9,787 nucleotides of DNA from an uncultured Fidelibacterota bacterium (GTDB lineage Bacteria > Marinisomatota > Marinisomatia > SCGC-AAA003-L08 > GCA-002707645), in contig CAJWAW010000024.1 of assembly GCA_913020255.1 (NCBI GenBank), positions 1 through 9,787 on the forward strand, given 5' to 3'. The translations under genes were made by a program, and so were the position numbers. Positions 1 to 9,131 of the stretch are shown here, one piece after another. Each line of letters opens with the position of its first letter. The stretch's first letter is position 1. The notes below the pieces were generated by a model. It was not told where the DNA came from. It saw nothing but the letters and a program-made list of their open reading frames with translations, and searched no databases.

Positions 1-1280
<1,280 letters not shown>

Positions 1281-1303
<23 letters not shown>

Positions 1304-2387
1304 ATATAAATATATTTTTCGTTTTATTTTTATTAAAGAAAATGGAAAACCAAGATTTTCATTTCTGTTTCCTATTATATCAACTATTATTGGCGGATAT
1401 ATTATATTTATGATTTTTTCAATAATGAATGGAGTTAATTATCAAATTGAAGATAGGGTCAATAGTTTTCATTATAAGTATTATTATACTAGTGATCAGC
1501 TTAATGGTAATGTTCGAAAAATGAAATATATTAAAGGAAATAATGAAATAGTTTATATCGAAGAAAATGAAAATAAGAAAATATTAAATTATTTTCAAGT
1601 AGAAGATTTAAATAATTATATTGATGCTAAGCTAGGTAAATATCTTGCCTTGAGAGAGAATGAATTAAACAATAATGATATATTAATTGGTGATGATTTT
1701 GCTAATGAGCATAATTTTACTATTGGAGATAGTATAGAAATTTATTTTCCATCTTATTTAAATATTTCAACAAAATTCATACCGTCAAACCTAAAACAAA
1801 TTTCAGGTATTTACAGTATTGATTTGATGGATTATGATAAAAGCACTATAATTGCTTCATATGATAGTAGTGATTATTTAACAGATTATAATTATTATTT
1901 TGATATCATTGATAGTGATGATGTTAAATATAAAGAAAATATTATTCTTTCAAATATGATTATAAAAGGTATGAAATTAGAGAAAAAGATTTATTATTTC
2001 TTTGGTTTTATATCTATTATCATATCTTTTTTTATGTTATTTCAAATAAATATGCAATTCATTAAAGAGAAATCAAGGCAGCTATCATTAATATCTAGTC
2101 TTGGTATGAATAACAATAAGATATTATTAGTGATATTATTAAACAATTTATTAATAACACTGGGTTCTATCTTTATTGGATATGGTTTAAGTAATATGAC
2201 AATTTATTGTTACTTAAATTATGATTTATTTAATTTTTTATATGACGCATTGCCTTTTGAAATTATTTATATAAATTTGCTTGATATTGAAGTTATAATT
2301 ATTCTGCTTGTTGTAAATTTATTAGCAATAATATCATCTTTTATACCAATAAATATCATAAAGGATAATAATAATGTTAAATTTTGA
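1281..2387 (+). CDS. LolC/LolE-type ABC transporter permease (second of two)
   Basis: This is a 368-residue membrane protein with the same plan as the gene before it. One N-terminal helix (about 28-50) is followed by a periplasmic domain of about 180 residues and three C-terminal helices (about 236-258, 281-304, 334-356). The cytoplasmic loop after TM2 carries IKEKSRQLSLISSLGMNNNK (261-280), the coupling-helix pattern of FtsX-family permeases. LPFEII (324-329) precedes the last helix, as in LolC/E proteins. The periplasmic domain is rich in Tyr, Asn and Asp and diverges strongly from the first permease, which fits a LolC/LolE-type heterodimer rather than a recent duplication. It starts 23 nt inside the previous gene with no visible Shine-Dalgarno sequence and overlaps the ATPase gene by 14 nt. 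A MacB-like exporter is the main alternative, but the adjacent second permease and lysS context favour Lol. Which of the pair is LolE is not decidable from sequence alone. Confidence 0.78.
2361..2365 (+). promoter_or_regulatory. Ribosome binding site for the LolD-type ATPase
   Basis: AAGGA lies 8 nt upstream of ATG 2374, inside the 3' end of the second permease gene. It supports that start and shows that this genome uses Shine-Dalgarno sequences for some genes, in contrast to the two permease starts, which lack one. Confidence 0.6.
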
Positions 2388-3039
2388 AAATATCACTAAA
2401 TCCTACTCTAATGGTAATAATAAAAATATTATATTAGATTCTGTGGATATATCCGTAAAACTTAATAGTATTAGTTTGATTAAGGGTATGTCAGGAGTTG
2501 GGAAATCTACATTACTAAATATAATGGGCTGTTTAATAAAACCAGATAATGGTAAGTTAAATTTTAATGGAAAAACCATTAGCTTGCTTGATAATAATGA
2601 AAAATTTAGACTTTTAAATTTTTCGTATGTATTTCAAAATTTCAATCTATTACCTGAGTTTACAGTATATGAAAATTTATTGATTCCAGCTTATATAAAC
2701 AATCTTGATATAAATAGAATAAAAAAGAAAGCTGATGATTTATTAGATTATATGAATGTTGAACACCTGAAAGAATCATATCCCAACTTAATATCACATG
2801 GAGAAAAGCAAAGGATTTCGTTTTTACGTACATTACTAGGTAACCAAAAAATTATTTTAGCTGATGAGCCAACAGGTAATTTGGATGAAATAAATACTAA
2901 GATTATATTAGATTTAATTGTTAAAATTAATGTAGAATTAAATTATACATTTATTATTGTTAGTCACGATAGTAATTTCGATAAAATTTCAAGTAATATA
3001 TATGGAATTGAAAAAAAGAAAATAGTAAGATATGAGTGA
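2374..3039 (+). CDS. lolD: LolD-type ABC transporter ATP-binding protein
   Basis: This 221-residue single-domain ABC ATPase probably powers the two permeases encoded just upstream in lipoprotein release. Visible motifs are Walker A GMSGVGKST (38-46), the Q-loop YVFQNFNLLP (85-94), Walker B IILADE (160-165) followed by PTGNLD (D-loop), and the switch His in VSHD (H198). FQNFNLLPEFTVYENL is typical of the LolD/MacB/FtsE group, and the length matches LolD (about 220-235). The ABC signature is unusual: ISHGE (140-144) in place of LSGGQ/E, with His at the first Gly. SHG variants occur in some active ABC ATPases such as LivG/UrtD types, so loss of function is not implied. The gene overlaps the permease before it by 14 nt and clpC after it by 8 nt. 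The order permease-permease-ATPase differs from the E. coli lolC-lolD-lolE order. Its job is inferred from context, and MacB-like export is the alternative. Confidence 0.85.
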   Translation: MLNFENITKSYSNGNNKNIILDSVDISVKLNSISLIKGMSGVGKSTLLNIMGCLIKPDNGKLNFNGKTISLLDNNEKFRLLNFSYVFQNFNLLPEFTVYENLLIPAYINNLDINRIKKKADDLLDYMNVEHLKESYPNLISHGEKQRISFLRTLLGNQKIILADEPTGNLDEINTKIILDLIVKINVELNYTFIIVSHDSNFDKISSNIYGIEKKKIVRYE

Positions 3040-5494
3040 AAATTATACAAGAGGTGTACAAAGAATATTAAAGTTATCTAAAGAACTTTCTCTGAAGATG
3101 GGGCATTCTTACGTTGGCTCAGAGCATGTTTTGTTATCAATTCTCAATGATAATAATGGCAGAGCTTCAAATACATTGATAGCATTAGGTTGTGACCTAC
3201 AATCTATGAAAAAAATTCTAACTGAATCTTTAGCAGAAACAAATGTTAAAACCTCTACAGATCATTTGCCTTTAACAAGAAGAGCAGAAAGAATATTAAA
3301 ATGTGCATTTAACGAAGCAGAGAAAAATGGAGAAAATGTTGCTAATCAGAATCACCTACTTTTAGCAATATCTTTAGAAAAGGATTGTACGGTTTCTGAA
3401 GTATTTATATCCACTTCTATAGACTATACAATTATACAATCTTATTTAAGCTCAAAAAAAGATCTAAAAATTATTCATAAGAAAAATTATGATAAAAAGG
3501 AGAAAAATTCAACTTTAAATTTATTTTCTCGCAACATATCAAAACTTGCTGCTGAGGGGAACTTAGATCCCGTTATTGGTAGAAACACTGAAATAGAAAG
3601 ATTATCTCAAATTTTATCTAGAAGAAAAAAAAATAATCCAGTTTTGATTGGAGAGCCTGGAGTTGGTAAAACAGCAATAGTTGAAGGATTAGCATTGAGG
3701 ATATTAGAACGGAAGGTTCCCCGATTACTTTGGGACTATAATATTATTTCATTTGATATCTCTGGTATGCTAGCAGGAACTAAGTACAGAGGCCAATTTG
3801 AAGAGCGGATGAGGAAAATGATGCTCGAATTAGAAAAATCTTCTAATATTATCTTATTTATTGATGAGCTTCATACAATTGTTGGAGCTGGTGGTGCTGC
3901 TGGATCTTTGGATGCAGCTAATATGTTTAAACCATCCTTAGCTCGTGGTGATATTCAAATAATTGGTGCAACTACATTAAATGAATATAGAAAATATATT
4001 GAAATTGACGGAGCTCTTGAACGAAGATTTCAAAAAATAATTGTATATCAACCATCCATTAAAGATAGTGTAGATATTTTAAATGGTATTAAAGATAAGT
4101 ACGAAATACACCATAAAGTAAAACTTACTGACACAGCTATTAAATCATGCGTAGAGCTTAGTGATAGGTATATAAATGATAGATTTTTACCTGATAAAGC
4201 AATAGATATTATGGATGAAGTATGTTCAAGGATGAGTTTATCAGGCTTAAATGTTCCTAAAAGAATAATTAATTTAGAAAATAAGTTAAGGCAGATAAGA
4301 AAAAATAAAAATTCTGAAATTGATAAGCAAAAATTTGAAAACGCTGCAAAGCTTAGAGATCAGGAAAAGAAAATAATAGATAAATTAAATGATTACAGTT
4401 TATCCGTTAATGCAAATGATGATCCTAGTAAGTATTTAGAAATAAACGAATCTGATGTAGCTGATACGGTTTCTATAATTACTGATATTCCTATATCTAA
4501 AATAAATGAAAAAGATTCAGAAAAAATATTAAATATTAAAACTGATATTAAAAAATCTATTATTGGTCAGGACTATGCGATTGACAAGCTTGTATCAGCC
4601 ATTCAAAGATCTAGAGCTGGTTTTAAAAATCCTTCTCATCCTATTGGTTCATTTATGTTTTTAGGACCAACTGGAGTTGGTAAAACTGAGCTTGCTAAAC
4701 AGTTAGCTGTTTCATTGTTTGATCGAGAAGAATCCCTGATTAAAATTGATATGTCTGAATACATGGAAAGATACAATGTTTCAAGGTTAATAGGTGCTCC
4801 ACCTGGATATGTTGGGTATGAAGAAGGCGGTATGTTATCTGAGAAAGTTAGAAGAAATCCATATTCAATTGTATTATTTGATGAAATTGAGAAGGCACAT
4901 TCTGATGTTTTTAATATTTTATTGCAGATATTAGACGAAGGACAATTAACTGATAGTTTAGGACATTTAATAAATTTTAGAAATACTATAATTATTATGA
5001 CATCTAATATTGGAACCCAAAATATCAGCTCTTCAAATATTGGATTTATAGATAAAAAAAATAAAAATAATTCAAATGATGATTTGGATAAAGAAGTAAA
5101 AAAATATTTTAAGCCTGAATTTTTAAATAGATTAGATGAAGTTATTGTTTTCAACTCACTTGATAGGGATAATCTATATAAGATAATTGATTTACAATTA
5201 AAAGATTTAAGAATTAATTTAAAGAATAAAAAAATGTCATTAAGAGTTAGTCAGTCGGCAAAAAAGGTCCTGCTTTTAAATGGAATGCATAGGGAATGGG
5301 GCGCAAGACCCATTAGAAGAATTATTCAAGATGATATTGAGAATGTTATATCTTATAAATTTCTTACAAATGAAGTGCATGAAAATTCAACTATTTTTAT
5401 TACTGGAAAAGGAGATCAGTTGATTTTTAAGTCTAAAAATAAAAAAAGATTAAAAGATGCGTCCCAACCAAAAAGTAAATCCGCTCTTAAATAA
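3032..5494 (+). CDS. clpC: ATP-dependent Clp protease ATP-binding subunit ClpC
   Basis: This 820-residue class I Hsp100/AAA+ unfoldase threads proteins into the ClpP peptidase. It is close in length to B. subtilis ClpC (about 810) and looks intact. The N domain (about 1-145) has two Clp-N repeats, with [15 protein letters not shown] in the first. D1 has Walker A GEPGVGKT (207-214), Walker B LFIDE (275-279), the pore loop KYRG (251-254) and arginines R331/R332 in ALERRF. The short middle domain carries a UVR-like stretch (about 429-449, with [11 protein letters not shown]), which marks ClpC rather than ClpA or ClpB. D2 has Walker A GPTGVGKT (545-552), Walker B VLFDE (614-618), the pore segment GYVGYEEGG (592-600) and sensor 2 GARPIRR (757-763). 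IGF at 670-672 is the ClpP-docking loop, so a protease partner is expected. The start lies within lolD (ATGAGTGA), suggesting translational coupling. An A9 run (3625-3633) lies just before the D1 Walker A. Confidence 0.96.
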   Translation: MSENYTRGVQRILKLSKELSLKMGHSYVGSEHVLLSILNDNNGRASNTLIALGCDLQSMKKILTESLAETNVKTSTDHLPLTRRAERILKCAFNEAEKNGENVANQNHLLLAISLEKDCTVSEVFISTSIDYTIIQSYLSSKKDLKIIHKKNYDKKEKNSTLNLFSRNISKLAAEGNLDPVIGRNTEIERLSQILSRRKKNNPVLIGEPGVGKTAIVEGLALRILERKVPRLLWDYNIISFDISGMLAGTKYRGQFEERMRKMMLELEKSSNIILFIDELHTIVGAGGAAGSLDAANMFKPSLARGDIQIIGATTLNEYRKYIEIDGALERRFQKIIVYQPSIKDSVDILNGIKDKYEIHHKVKLTDTAIKSCVELSDRYINDRFLPDKAIDIMDEVCSRMSLSGLNVPKRIINLENKLRQIRKNKNSEIDKQKFENAAKLRDQEKKIIDKLNDYSLSVNANDDPSKYLEINESDVADTVSIITDIPISKINEKDSEKILNIKTDIKKSIIGQDYAIDKLVSAIQRSRAGFKNPSHPIGSFMFLGPTGVGKTELAKQLAVSLFDREESLIKIDMSEYMERYNVSRLIGAPPGYVGYEEGGMLSEKVRRNPYSIVLFDEIEKAHSDVFNILLQILDEGQLTDSLGHLINFRNTIIIMTSNIGTQNISSSNIGFIDKKNKNNSNDDLDKEVKKYFKPEFLNRLDEVIVFNSLDRDNLYKIIDLQLKDLRINLKNKKMSLRVSQSAKKVLLLNGMHREWGARPIRRIIQDDIENVISYKFLTNEVHENSTIFITGKGDQLIFKSKNKKRLKDASQPKSKSALK

Positions 5495-5532
5495 GTACTG
5501 ACAAAATTGCAGTACCTCTAATGTTGGTACAG
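5495..5532 (+). repeat. Three evenly spaced GTAC-centred half-sites (tandem inverted repeats) upstream of dnaK
   Basis: GTACTG (5495-5500), CAGTACC (5510-5516) and GGTACAG (5526-5532) form two overlapping inverted repeats that share the middle arm. Each has a 9-nt spacer (5501-5509 and 5517-5525). Arms 1 and 2 pair over 6 bp. Arms 2 and 3 pair over 5 bp plus one more after a mismatch. The cluster begins directly after the clpC stop and ends 47 nt before the dnaK start. The 9-nt spacing recalls the CIRCE operator of HrcA, but the arms do not match its consensus TTAGCACTC. There is no T-run, so an intrinsic terminator is unlikely. A regulator-binding site or a pair of alternative RNA hairpins is inferred, not shown. 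Confidence 0.45.
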
Positions 5533-5567
5533 TTATTGATATATATTAAATAAATTATTAAACTTAT

Positions 5568-5571
5568 GGAG
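5568..5571 (+). promoter_or_regulatory. Ribosome binding site of dnaK
   Basis: GGAG lies 8 nt before ATG 5580 and fixes the dnaK start. The 5533-5567 stretch before it is nearly pure A/T, with TATATT at 5542-5547 as a possible -10 element, but no convincing -35 at the right distance, so no promoter is called. Confidence 0.6.
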
Positions 5572-5579
5572 TATATATT

Positions 5580-7493
5580 ATGTCTAAAATAATAGGAATT
5601 GATCTTGGTACTACAAATTCATGTGTATCTGTAATAGAAGGTGGAAAACCAACGGTTATATCTAACAATGATGGTTTGAGAACAACTCCATCAATTGTAG
5701 CTTTTACAAAAGATGGTGATACCTTGGTAGGCCAAGGAGCTAAAAGGCAAGCTGTTACTAATCCTCAAAATACTATTTTTTCAGCTAAAAGATTTATTGG
5801 ACGATCATTTAAGGAAGTTTCAAAAGAAAATAAGAAATACCCATATGAATTGTCTAAAGGAAAAAATGATTCAGTTAATATTAAGACAGATAGTCAAGAA
5901 TATGCACCACCTCAAATTAGTGCAATTGTTTTACAGAATTTAAAGAAAACTGCTGAAGATTATCTAGGTGAAAAGGTAACAGAGGCTGTTATAACTGTTC
6001 CTGCGTACTTTAATGATTCTCAAAGACAGGCTACTAAAGATGCAGGTACAATTGCGGGATTAAATGTTAAGCGGATTATTAATGAACCTACAGCTGCTGC
6101 TTTAGCCTATGGCTTAGATAAGTCAGGTGATAGGAAAATTGCCGTTTTCGATTTAGGTGGAGGAACTTTTGATATATCTATATTAGAATTAGGCGATGGT
6201 GTTTTTGAAGTAAAGGCTACTAATGGTGATACTATGTTAGGTGGTGATGACTTTGATGATATTTTAGTTCACTGGATGATTAAAGAATTCAAAGATAAAG
6301 AGAATTATGATTTATCTGATGATTCAATGGCAATACAGAGATTGAAAGAAGCGGCTGAAAAAGCTAAATGTGAACTATCTTCATCTAAGCAAACTGAGAT
6401 AAATTTACCATTTATAGCTTCAGATGAGGCTGGACCTAAAAACTTACTACTATCATTAACTAGAGCTAAATTCGAATCATTAATTAAAGATACTGTTAAT
6501 AAAACTATTATTCCATGTGAGCAAGCTTTAAAAGACTCAAAATTAAAAAATTCTGAAATCGATGATATAATATTAGTTGGTGGATCTACTAGAATACCTT
6601 TAGTTCAATCTGTTGTACAAGACATATTTAAAAAAGACCCAAGTAAAGGTGTTAACCCAGATGAAGTTGTCGCGTTAGGTGCAGCAATTCAAGGAGGAGT
6701 TTTAGCTGGTGATGTTGAGGATGTATTACTACTAGATGTTACACCATTATCTTTAGGAATTGAAACTCTTGGTGGTGTTTTTACTAAATTGATTGAATCT
6801 AATTCAACAATACCAGCTAAAAAAAGTCAAGTTTTTTCTACTGCAGCTGATAATCAAACTTCTGTAGAAATCCATATACTTCAAGGTGAAAGGGAGATGG
6901 CTACTGGAAATAAATCATTAGGTAGATTTCATCTAGATGGAATTCCTTCAGCTCCTAGAGGTGTTCCACAAATTGAAGTAACTTTTGATATTGATGCAAA
7001 TGGTATACTTAATGTATCAGCTAATGATAAAGCTACTGGTAAAGAACAATCAATTAGAATAGAAGCTTCTAGTGGATTAAGTGAAGATGAAATAGAAAAA
7101 ATGAAGCGAGATGCAGAAAAACATAAAGATGAAGATGCAAAGAATAAAGAAAAAGTAGATACTTTAAATATGGCTGATCAAACTATTCATCAAACTGAAT
7201 CTCAGATGAAAGAGATTCAAGATAAGATATCAGAAGATGATAGTAAATTAATTGAGGAAAAGCTTGAGCAACTTAAAAAAGATAAGGATTCAGGAGATAT
7301 TGATAGAATTAAATCTTCCTTAAATGATTTAAATGAATCATTTCAGAAAATATCTCAGCAAATGTATCAACAAGCTCAAAATACTCAAGAAAAGCAAGGA
7401 GATGTAAATGCGAACGAAAGTAATCCTGATAATAATGGGTCTAGCGGCGCTACAGATGTTGACTACGAAGTGATTGATGAAGATAAAAAATAA
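5580..7493 (+). CDS. dnaK: Molecular chaperone DnaK (Hsp70)
   Basis: This 637-residue Hsp70 is full length (E. coli DnaK is 638). It binds unfolded polypeptides in the cytoplasm in an ATP-dependent cycle with DnaJ and GrpE, neither of which is encoded in this window. The nucleotide-binding domain starts with [12 protein letters not shown] (5-16). It contains [13 protein letters not shown] (140-152), the phosphate-2 loop FDLGGGTFD (190-198) and the adenosine-binding VGGSTRIP (333-340). A stretch around residues 76-98 matches the insertion found in DnaK of Gram-negative bacteria. The conserved linker [16 protein letters not shown] (381-396) leads to the substrate-binding domain. The helical lid starts near 500, followed by a Gln/Asn-rich segment and an acidic tail ending [11 protein letters not shown], comparable to the EEVDFEEV-type end. 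A stress-responsive promoter is plausible given the repeat cluster upstream. The last 17 nt overlap the following lipoprotein gene. Confidence 0.98.
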   Translation: MSKIIGIDLGTTNSCVSVIEGGKPTVISNNDGLRTTPSIVAFTKDGDTLVGQGAKRQAVTNPQNTIFSAKRFIGRSFKEVSKENKKYPYELSKGKNDSVNIKTDSQEYAPPQISAIVLQNLKKTAEDYLGEKVTEAVITVPAYFNDSQRQATKDAGTIAGLNVKRIINEPTAAALAYGLDKSGDRKIAVFDLGGGTFDISILELGDGVFEVKATNGDTMLGGDDFDDILVHWMIKEFKDKENYDLSDDSMAIQRLKEAAEKAKCELSSSKQTEINLPFIASDEAGPKNLLLSLTRAKFESLIKDTVNKTIIPCEQALKDSKLKNSEIDDIILVGGSTRIPLVQSVVQDIFKKDPSKGVNPDEVVALGAAIQGGVLAGDVEDVLLLDVTPLSLGIETLGGVFTKLIESNSTIPAKKSQVFSTAADNQTSVEIHILQGEREMATGNKSLGRFHLDGIPSAPRGVPQIEVTFDIDANGILNVSANDKATGKEQSIRIEASSGLSEDEIEKMKRDAEKHKDEDAKNKEKVDTLNMADQTIHQTESQMKEIQDKISEDDSKLIEEKLEQLKKDKDSGDIDRIKSSLNDLNESFQKISQQMYQQAQNTQEKQGDVNANESNPDNNGSSGATDVDYEVIDEDKK

Positions 7494-7962
7494 AATATTA
7501 TTAATCATCGTATTTGTTCTGATTCAATTAGGGTGCAACAATTCATCTTATGATAGAAAGTGGAATGAAGCTAGTTCTTTGTATGAACTTGAAGATTATG
7601 ATAATTGTGTAGTTTTATTATCATCTATAATCGATGACTCCAAATCTGATAAGTATATAGTCAAATCATTGTTTTTACTATCAGAAATATATTTAAATGA
7701 GTTTAAGGAATATTATATTGCTATTAATTATTTAGATGAAATTTTATTAAATCATAACAATAGCCCATTAGCTAAAAGAGCATTGTTTACTAAAGCTTAT
7801 GTATTGTCAAATTATCTAGAATTATATTCCGACGCAATATTTTATTACAATGATTTTTTATCTAAATATCCTAATGACGCCTTAGCTTCCTCAGTAAAAT
7901 ATGAGTTGGAAGAATTATCAAGCTACGCTGATAAAATACAAGATATAATTCAGCCAAAATAA
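7477..7962 (+). CDS. Putative small lipoprotein with TPR-like helices (BamD/YbgF-like in style)
   Basis: This is a 161-residue predicted lipoprotein of unknown specific function. The N-terminus has a Lys-rich start, a hydrophobic stretch (about 8-19) and Cys20 in the sequence QLGC, so signal peptidase II cleavage and lipid anchoring are likely. Gln at position -3 is non-standard for a lipobox. The rest is helical and TPR-like. About 28-52 resembles a first helix pair ([20 protein letters not shown]). About 63-92 and 100-131 follow the TPR pattern, the latter ending FLSKYPND, which resembles BamD and YbgF repeats. The protein is shorter than BamD (about 245 residues) and has fewer repeats. It starts inside the end of dnaK, overlapping by 17 nt. 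A TTG codon directly before the ATG (7474) could also start translation, but ATG 7477 is preferred. A role in envelope assembly, perhaps as a scaffold, is a guess from the fold only. It would be a client of the Lol system encoded upstream. Confidence 0.75.
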   Translation: MKIKNKILLIIVFVLIQLGCNNSSYDRKWNEASSLYELEDYDNCVVLLSSIIDDSKSDKYIVKSLFLLSEIYLNEFKEYYIAINYLDEILLNHNNSPLAKRALFTKAYVLSNYLELYSDAIFYYNDFLSKYPNDALASSVKYELEELSSYADKIQDIIQPK

Positions 7963-7998
7963 ATTTATAATTCAAACAAATAATAGGCTTAATTCCAC

Positions 7999-8004
7999 TA
8001 TAAT
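7999..8004 (+). promoter_or_regulatory. Possible -10 promoter element upstream of efp
   Basis: A perfect TATAAT lies 49 nt before the efp start in the 90-nt spacer after the lipoprotein gene. At 17-19 nt upstream there is no good -35 match (ACAAAT at 7976-7981), and TATAAT-like strings are expected by chance in such AT-rich DNA. The spacer itself (7963-8052) has no hairpin with a T-run, so no terminator is seen. A promoter here is plausible because efp is the first gene after a gap and starts a new group. Confidence 0.35.
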
Positions 8005-8042
8005 TAAATTTATATTATTATGTAAATTAATTACTAATAAAT

Positions 8043-8047
8043 AAGGA
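8043..8047 (+). promoter_or_regulatory. Ribosome binding site of efp
   Basis: AAGGA, 5 nt before ATG 8053, supports the efp start and matches the motif in front of the LolD-type gene. Confidence 0.6.
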
Positions 8048-8052
8048 TTTAT

Positions 8053-8622
8053 ATGGCAAGTACAGCTGATTTTAAAAACGGTCTAATTATTAATCATAAA
8101 AATAATCTATGGAAGATAATTGAATTTTTACATGTTAAGCCTGGTAAAGGCCCTGCATTTGTTCGAACTAAGTTGAAAAACATTAAAACTGGTCAAGTTG
8201 TTGATGAAACATTTAGATCTGGCCATAAAATTGATATAGTGAGAATTGAAGCACACGATTATAATTATATATATAATGATGGGAATTTATATTATTTCAT
8301 GGATCAAAAAACTTATGAGCAAATATCACTAGATAAAATGGTGATTGATTCAAACATCTTGGACTTTTTAATTGAAAATACGCCAGTCACAATAACATTT
8401 GATCCTAATAATAATCCAATAGAAATTAGAATTCCTAGTCACATGAATATGAAAATTATAAAAACTGATCCAGGTGAAAAGGGTAATACGGCACAAGGTG
8501 GAAGTAAGCCTGCAACATTGGAGGGTGGTCTTATTATTAATGTTCCTTTATTTATTCAAGAAAACGATATTATTAGAGTTGATACTAGAGATAAAAAATA
8601 TATTGAAAGAATTAAAAATTGA
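8053..8622 (+). CDS. efp: Elongation factor P
   Basis: This 189-residue translation factor (E. coli EF-P is 188) binds between the P and E sites of the ribosome and rescues stalling at consecutive prolines. Domain I (about 1-64) holds the loop HVKPGKGPAFVRTK (27-40). Lys32 at its tip corresponds to the modified Lys34 of E. coli or Lys32 of B. subtilis. Which modification this organism uses (lysylation by EpmA/EpmB or an aminopentanol type) cannot be told, since no modification enzyme is encoded here. The middle OB domain has YIYNDGNLYYFMDQKTYEQ (72-90). The C-terminal OB domain carries the EF-P signature around KTDPGEKGNTAQGGSKPATL (136-155), followed by VPLFIQENDIIRVDTR. The gene leads a group with accB and accC, an arrangement common in bacteria. 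Its TGA stop overlaps the accB TTG start by 4 nt. Confidence 0.97.
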   Translation: MASTADFKNGLIINHKNNLWKIIEFLHVKPGKGPAFVRTKLKNIKTGQVVDETFRSGHKIDIVRIEAHDYNYIYNDGNLYYFMDQKTYEQISLDKMVIDSNILDFLIENTPVTITFDPNNNPIEIRIPSHMNMKIIKTDPGEKGNTAQGGSKPATLEGGLIINVPLFIQENDIIRVDTRDKKYIERIKN

Positions 8623-9131
8623 GTTTAAAGTCTAAAATTGAGAAGATTGTAAGTGCAATCAAAGATTCTAATATATCAGAAATTGAAATCACTAATTTTT
8701 GGGGATTTCATAAAATAAAGTTAAAAACTAATAATTCAATTAGTAATACTGATATTAAATCTAATGTTTCAGAAAAAGTTGATACTTTTTATGATCATGA
8801 TAATTTTAGCGGTAATAAAGTTGATGAATCTAACAATATAGAAACTGAAAACAGTAATATAACTAACGATATAGTAGATAATAATAAGAAATACACTATT
8901 ATTAATGCACCATTAGTTGGGACATTTTATCAATCTGCAAAGCCTGGAGATAAGCCTTTTGTTGAGATTGGAAGTAAGTTGAAAATTGGTGATTCGTTAT
9001 GTATTATTGAGGCCATGAAGATATTTAATACAATAGAATCTGAATTTGATGGTGTAATTAAAGAGATTTTTATTCAAGATGGTGAGCCCATTGAGTATGG
9101 GCAAGCTTTATTTTCAATTGATACGAACTAA
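8619..9131 (+). CDS. accB: Biotin carboxyl carrier protein of acetyl-CoA carboxylase (AccB)
   Basis: This 170-residue biotin carrier shuttles the carboxyl group from biotin carboxylase to the carboxyltransferase in malonyl-CoA synthesis. The N-terminal helix and strand (about 3-36, [20 protein letters not shown] onward) match the AccB family. The C-terminal biotinyl domain (about 93-168) has the AccB thumb region [20 protein letters not shown] (98-117). The biotin site is EAMKI with Lys134. The usual sequence is EAMKM, so the residue after Lys is Ile rather than Met. The linker between them (about 38-90) is rich in Asn, Asp, Ser and Thr, whereas many AccB linkers are rich in Pro and Ala. TTG 8619 is the chosen start: it overlaps the efp stop as TTGA, AAAGA lies 8 nt upstream (8606-8610), the product has family length, and no in-frame ATG occurs before the biotin site. 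The stop overlaps the accC start by one base (TAATG). Confidence 0.94.
   Translation: MSLKSKIEKIVSAIKDSNISEIEITNFWGFHKIKLKTNNSISNTDIKSNVSEKVDTFYDHDNFSGNKVDESNNIETENSNITNDIVDNNKKYTIINAPLVGTFYQSAKPGDKPFVEIGSKLKIGDSLCIIEAMKIFNTIESEFDGVIKEIFIQDGEPIEYGQALFSIDTN

Noticed and set aside
2374..3039. Degenerate, inactive ABC ATPase
   Set aside because: Only one signature residue deviates. All catalytic motifs are intact, and SHG signatures are known in functional ABC ATPases.
4636..5154. 172-codon open frame on the minus strand
   Set aside because: It lies wholly inside clpC D2, opposite conserved AAA+ motifs. Its predicted protein has no recognisable domain, and it is best explained as a shadow of AT-rich coding sequence.
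5495..5515. Intrinsic terminator of clpC
   Set aside because: The GTACTG/CAGTAC stem is only 6 bp with a 9-nt loop and is followed by CTCTAATG, not a T-run.
5491..5518. CIRCE (HrcA) operator
   Set aside because: The spacer length is right, but the arms match TTAGCACTC/GAGTGCTAA at only about 6 and 4 of 9 positions.
7961..8014. 9-bp direct repeat AAATTTATA (7961-7969 and 8006-8014)
   Set aside because: Such A/T words recur by chance in nearly pure A/T spacers, and no further structure supports an operator.
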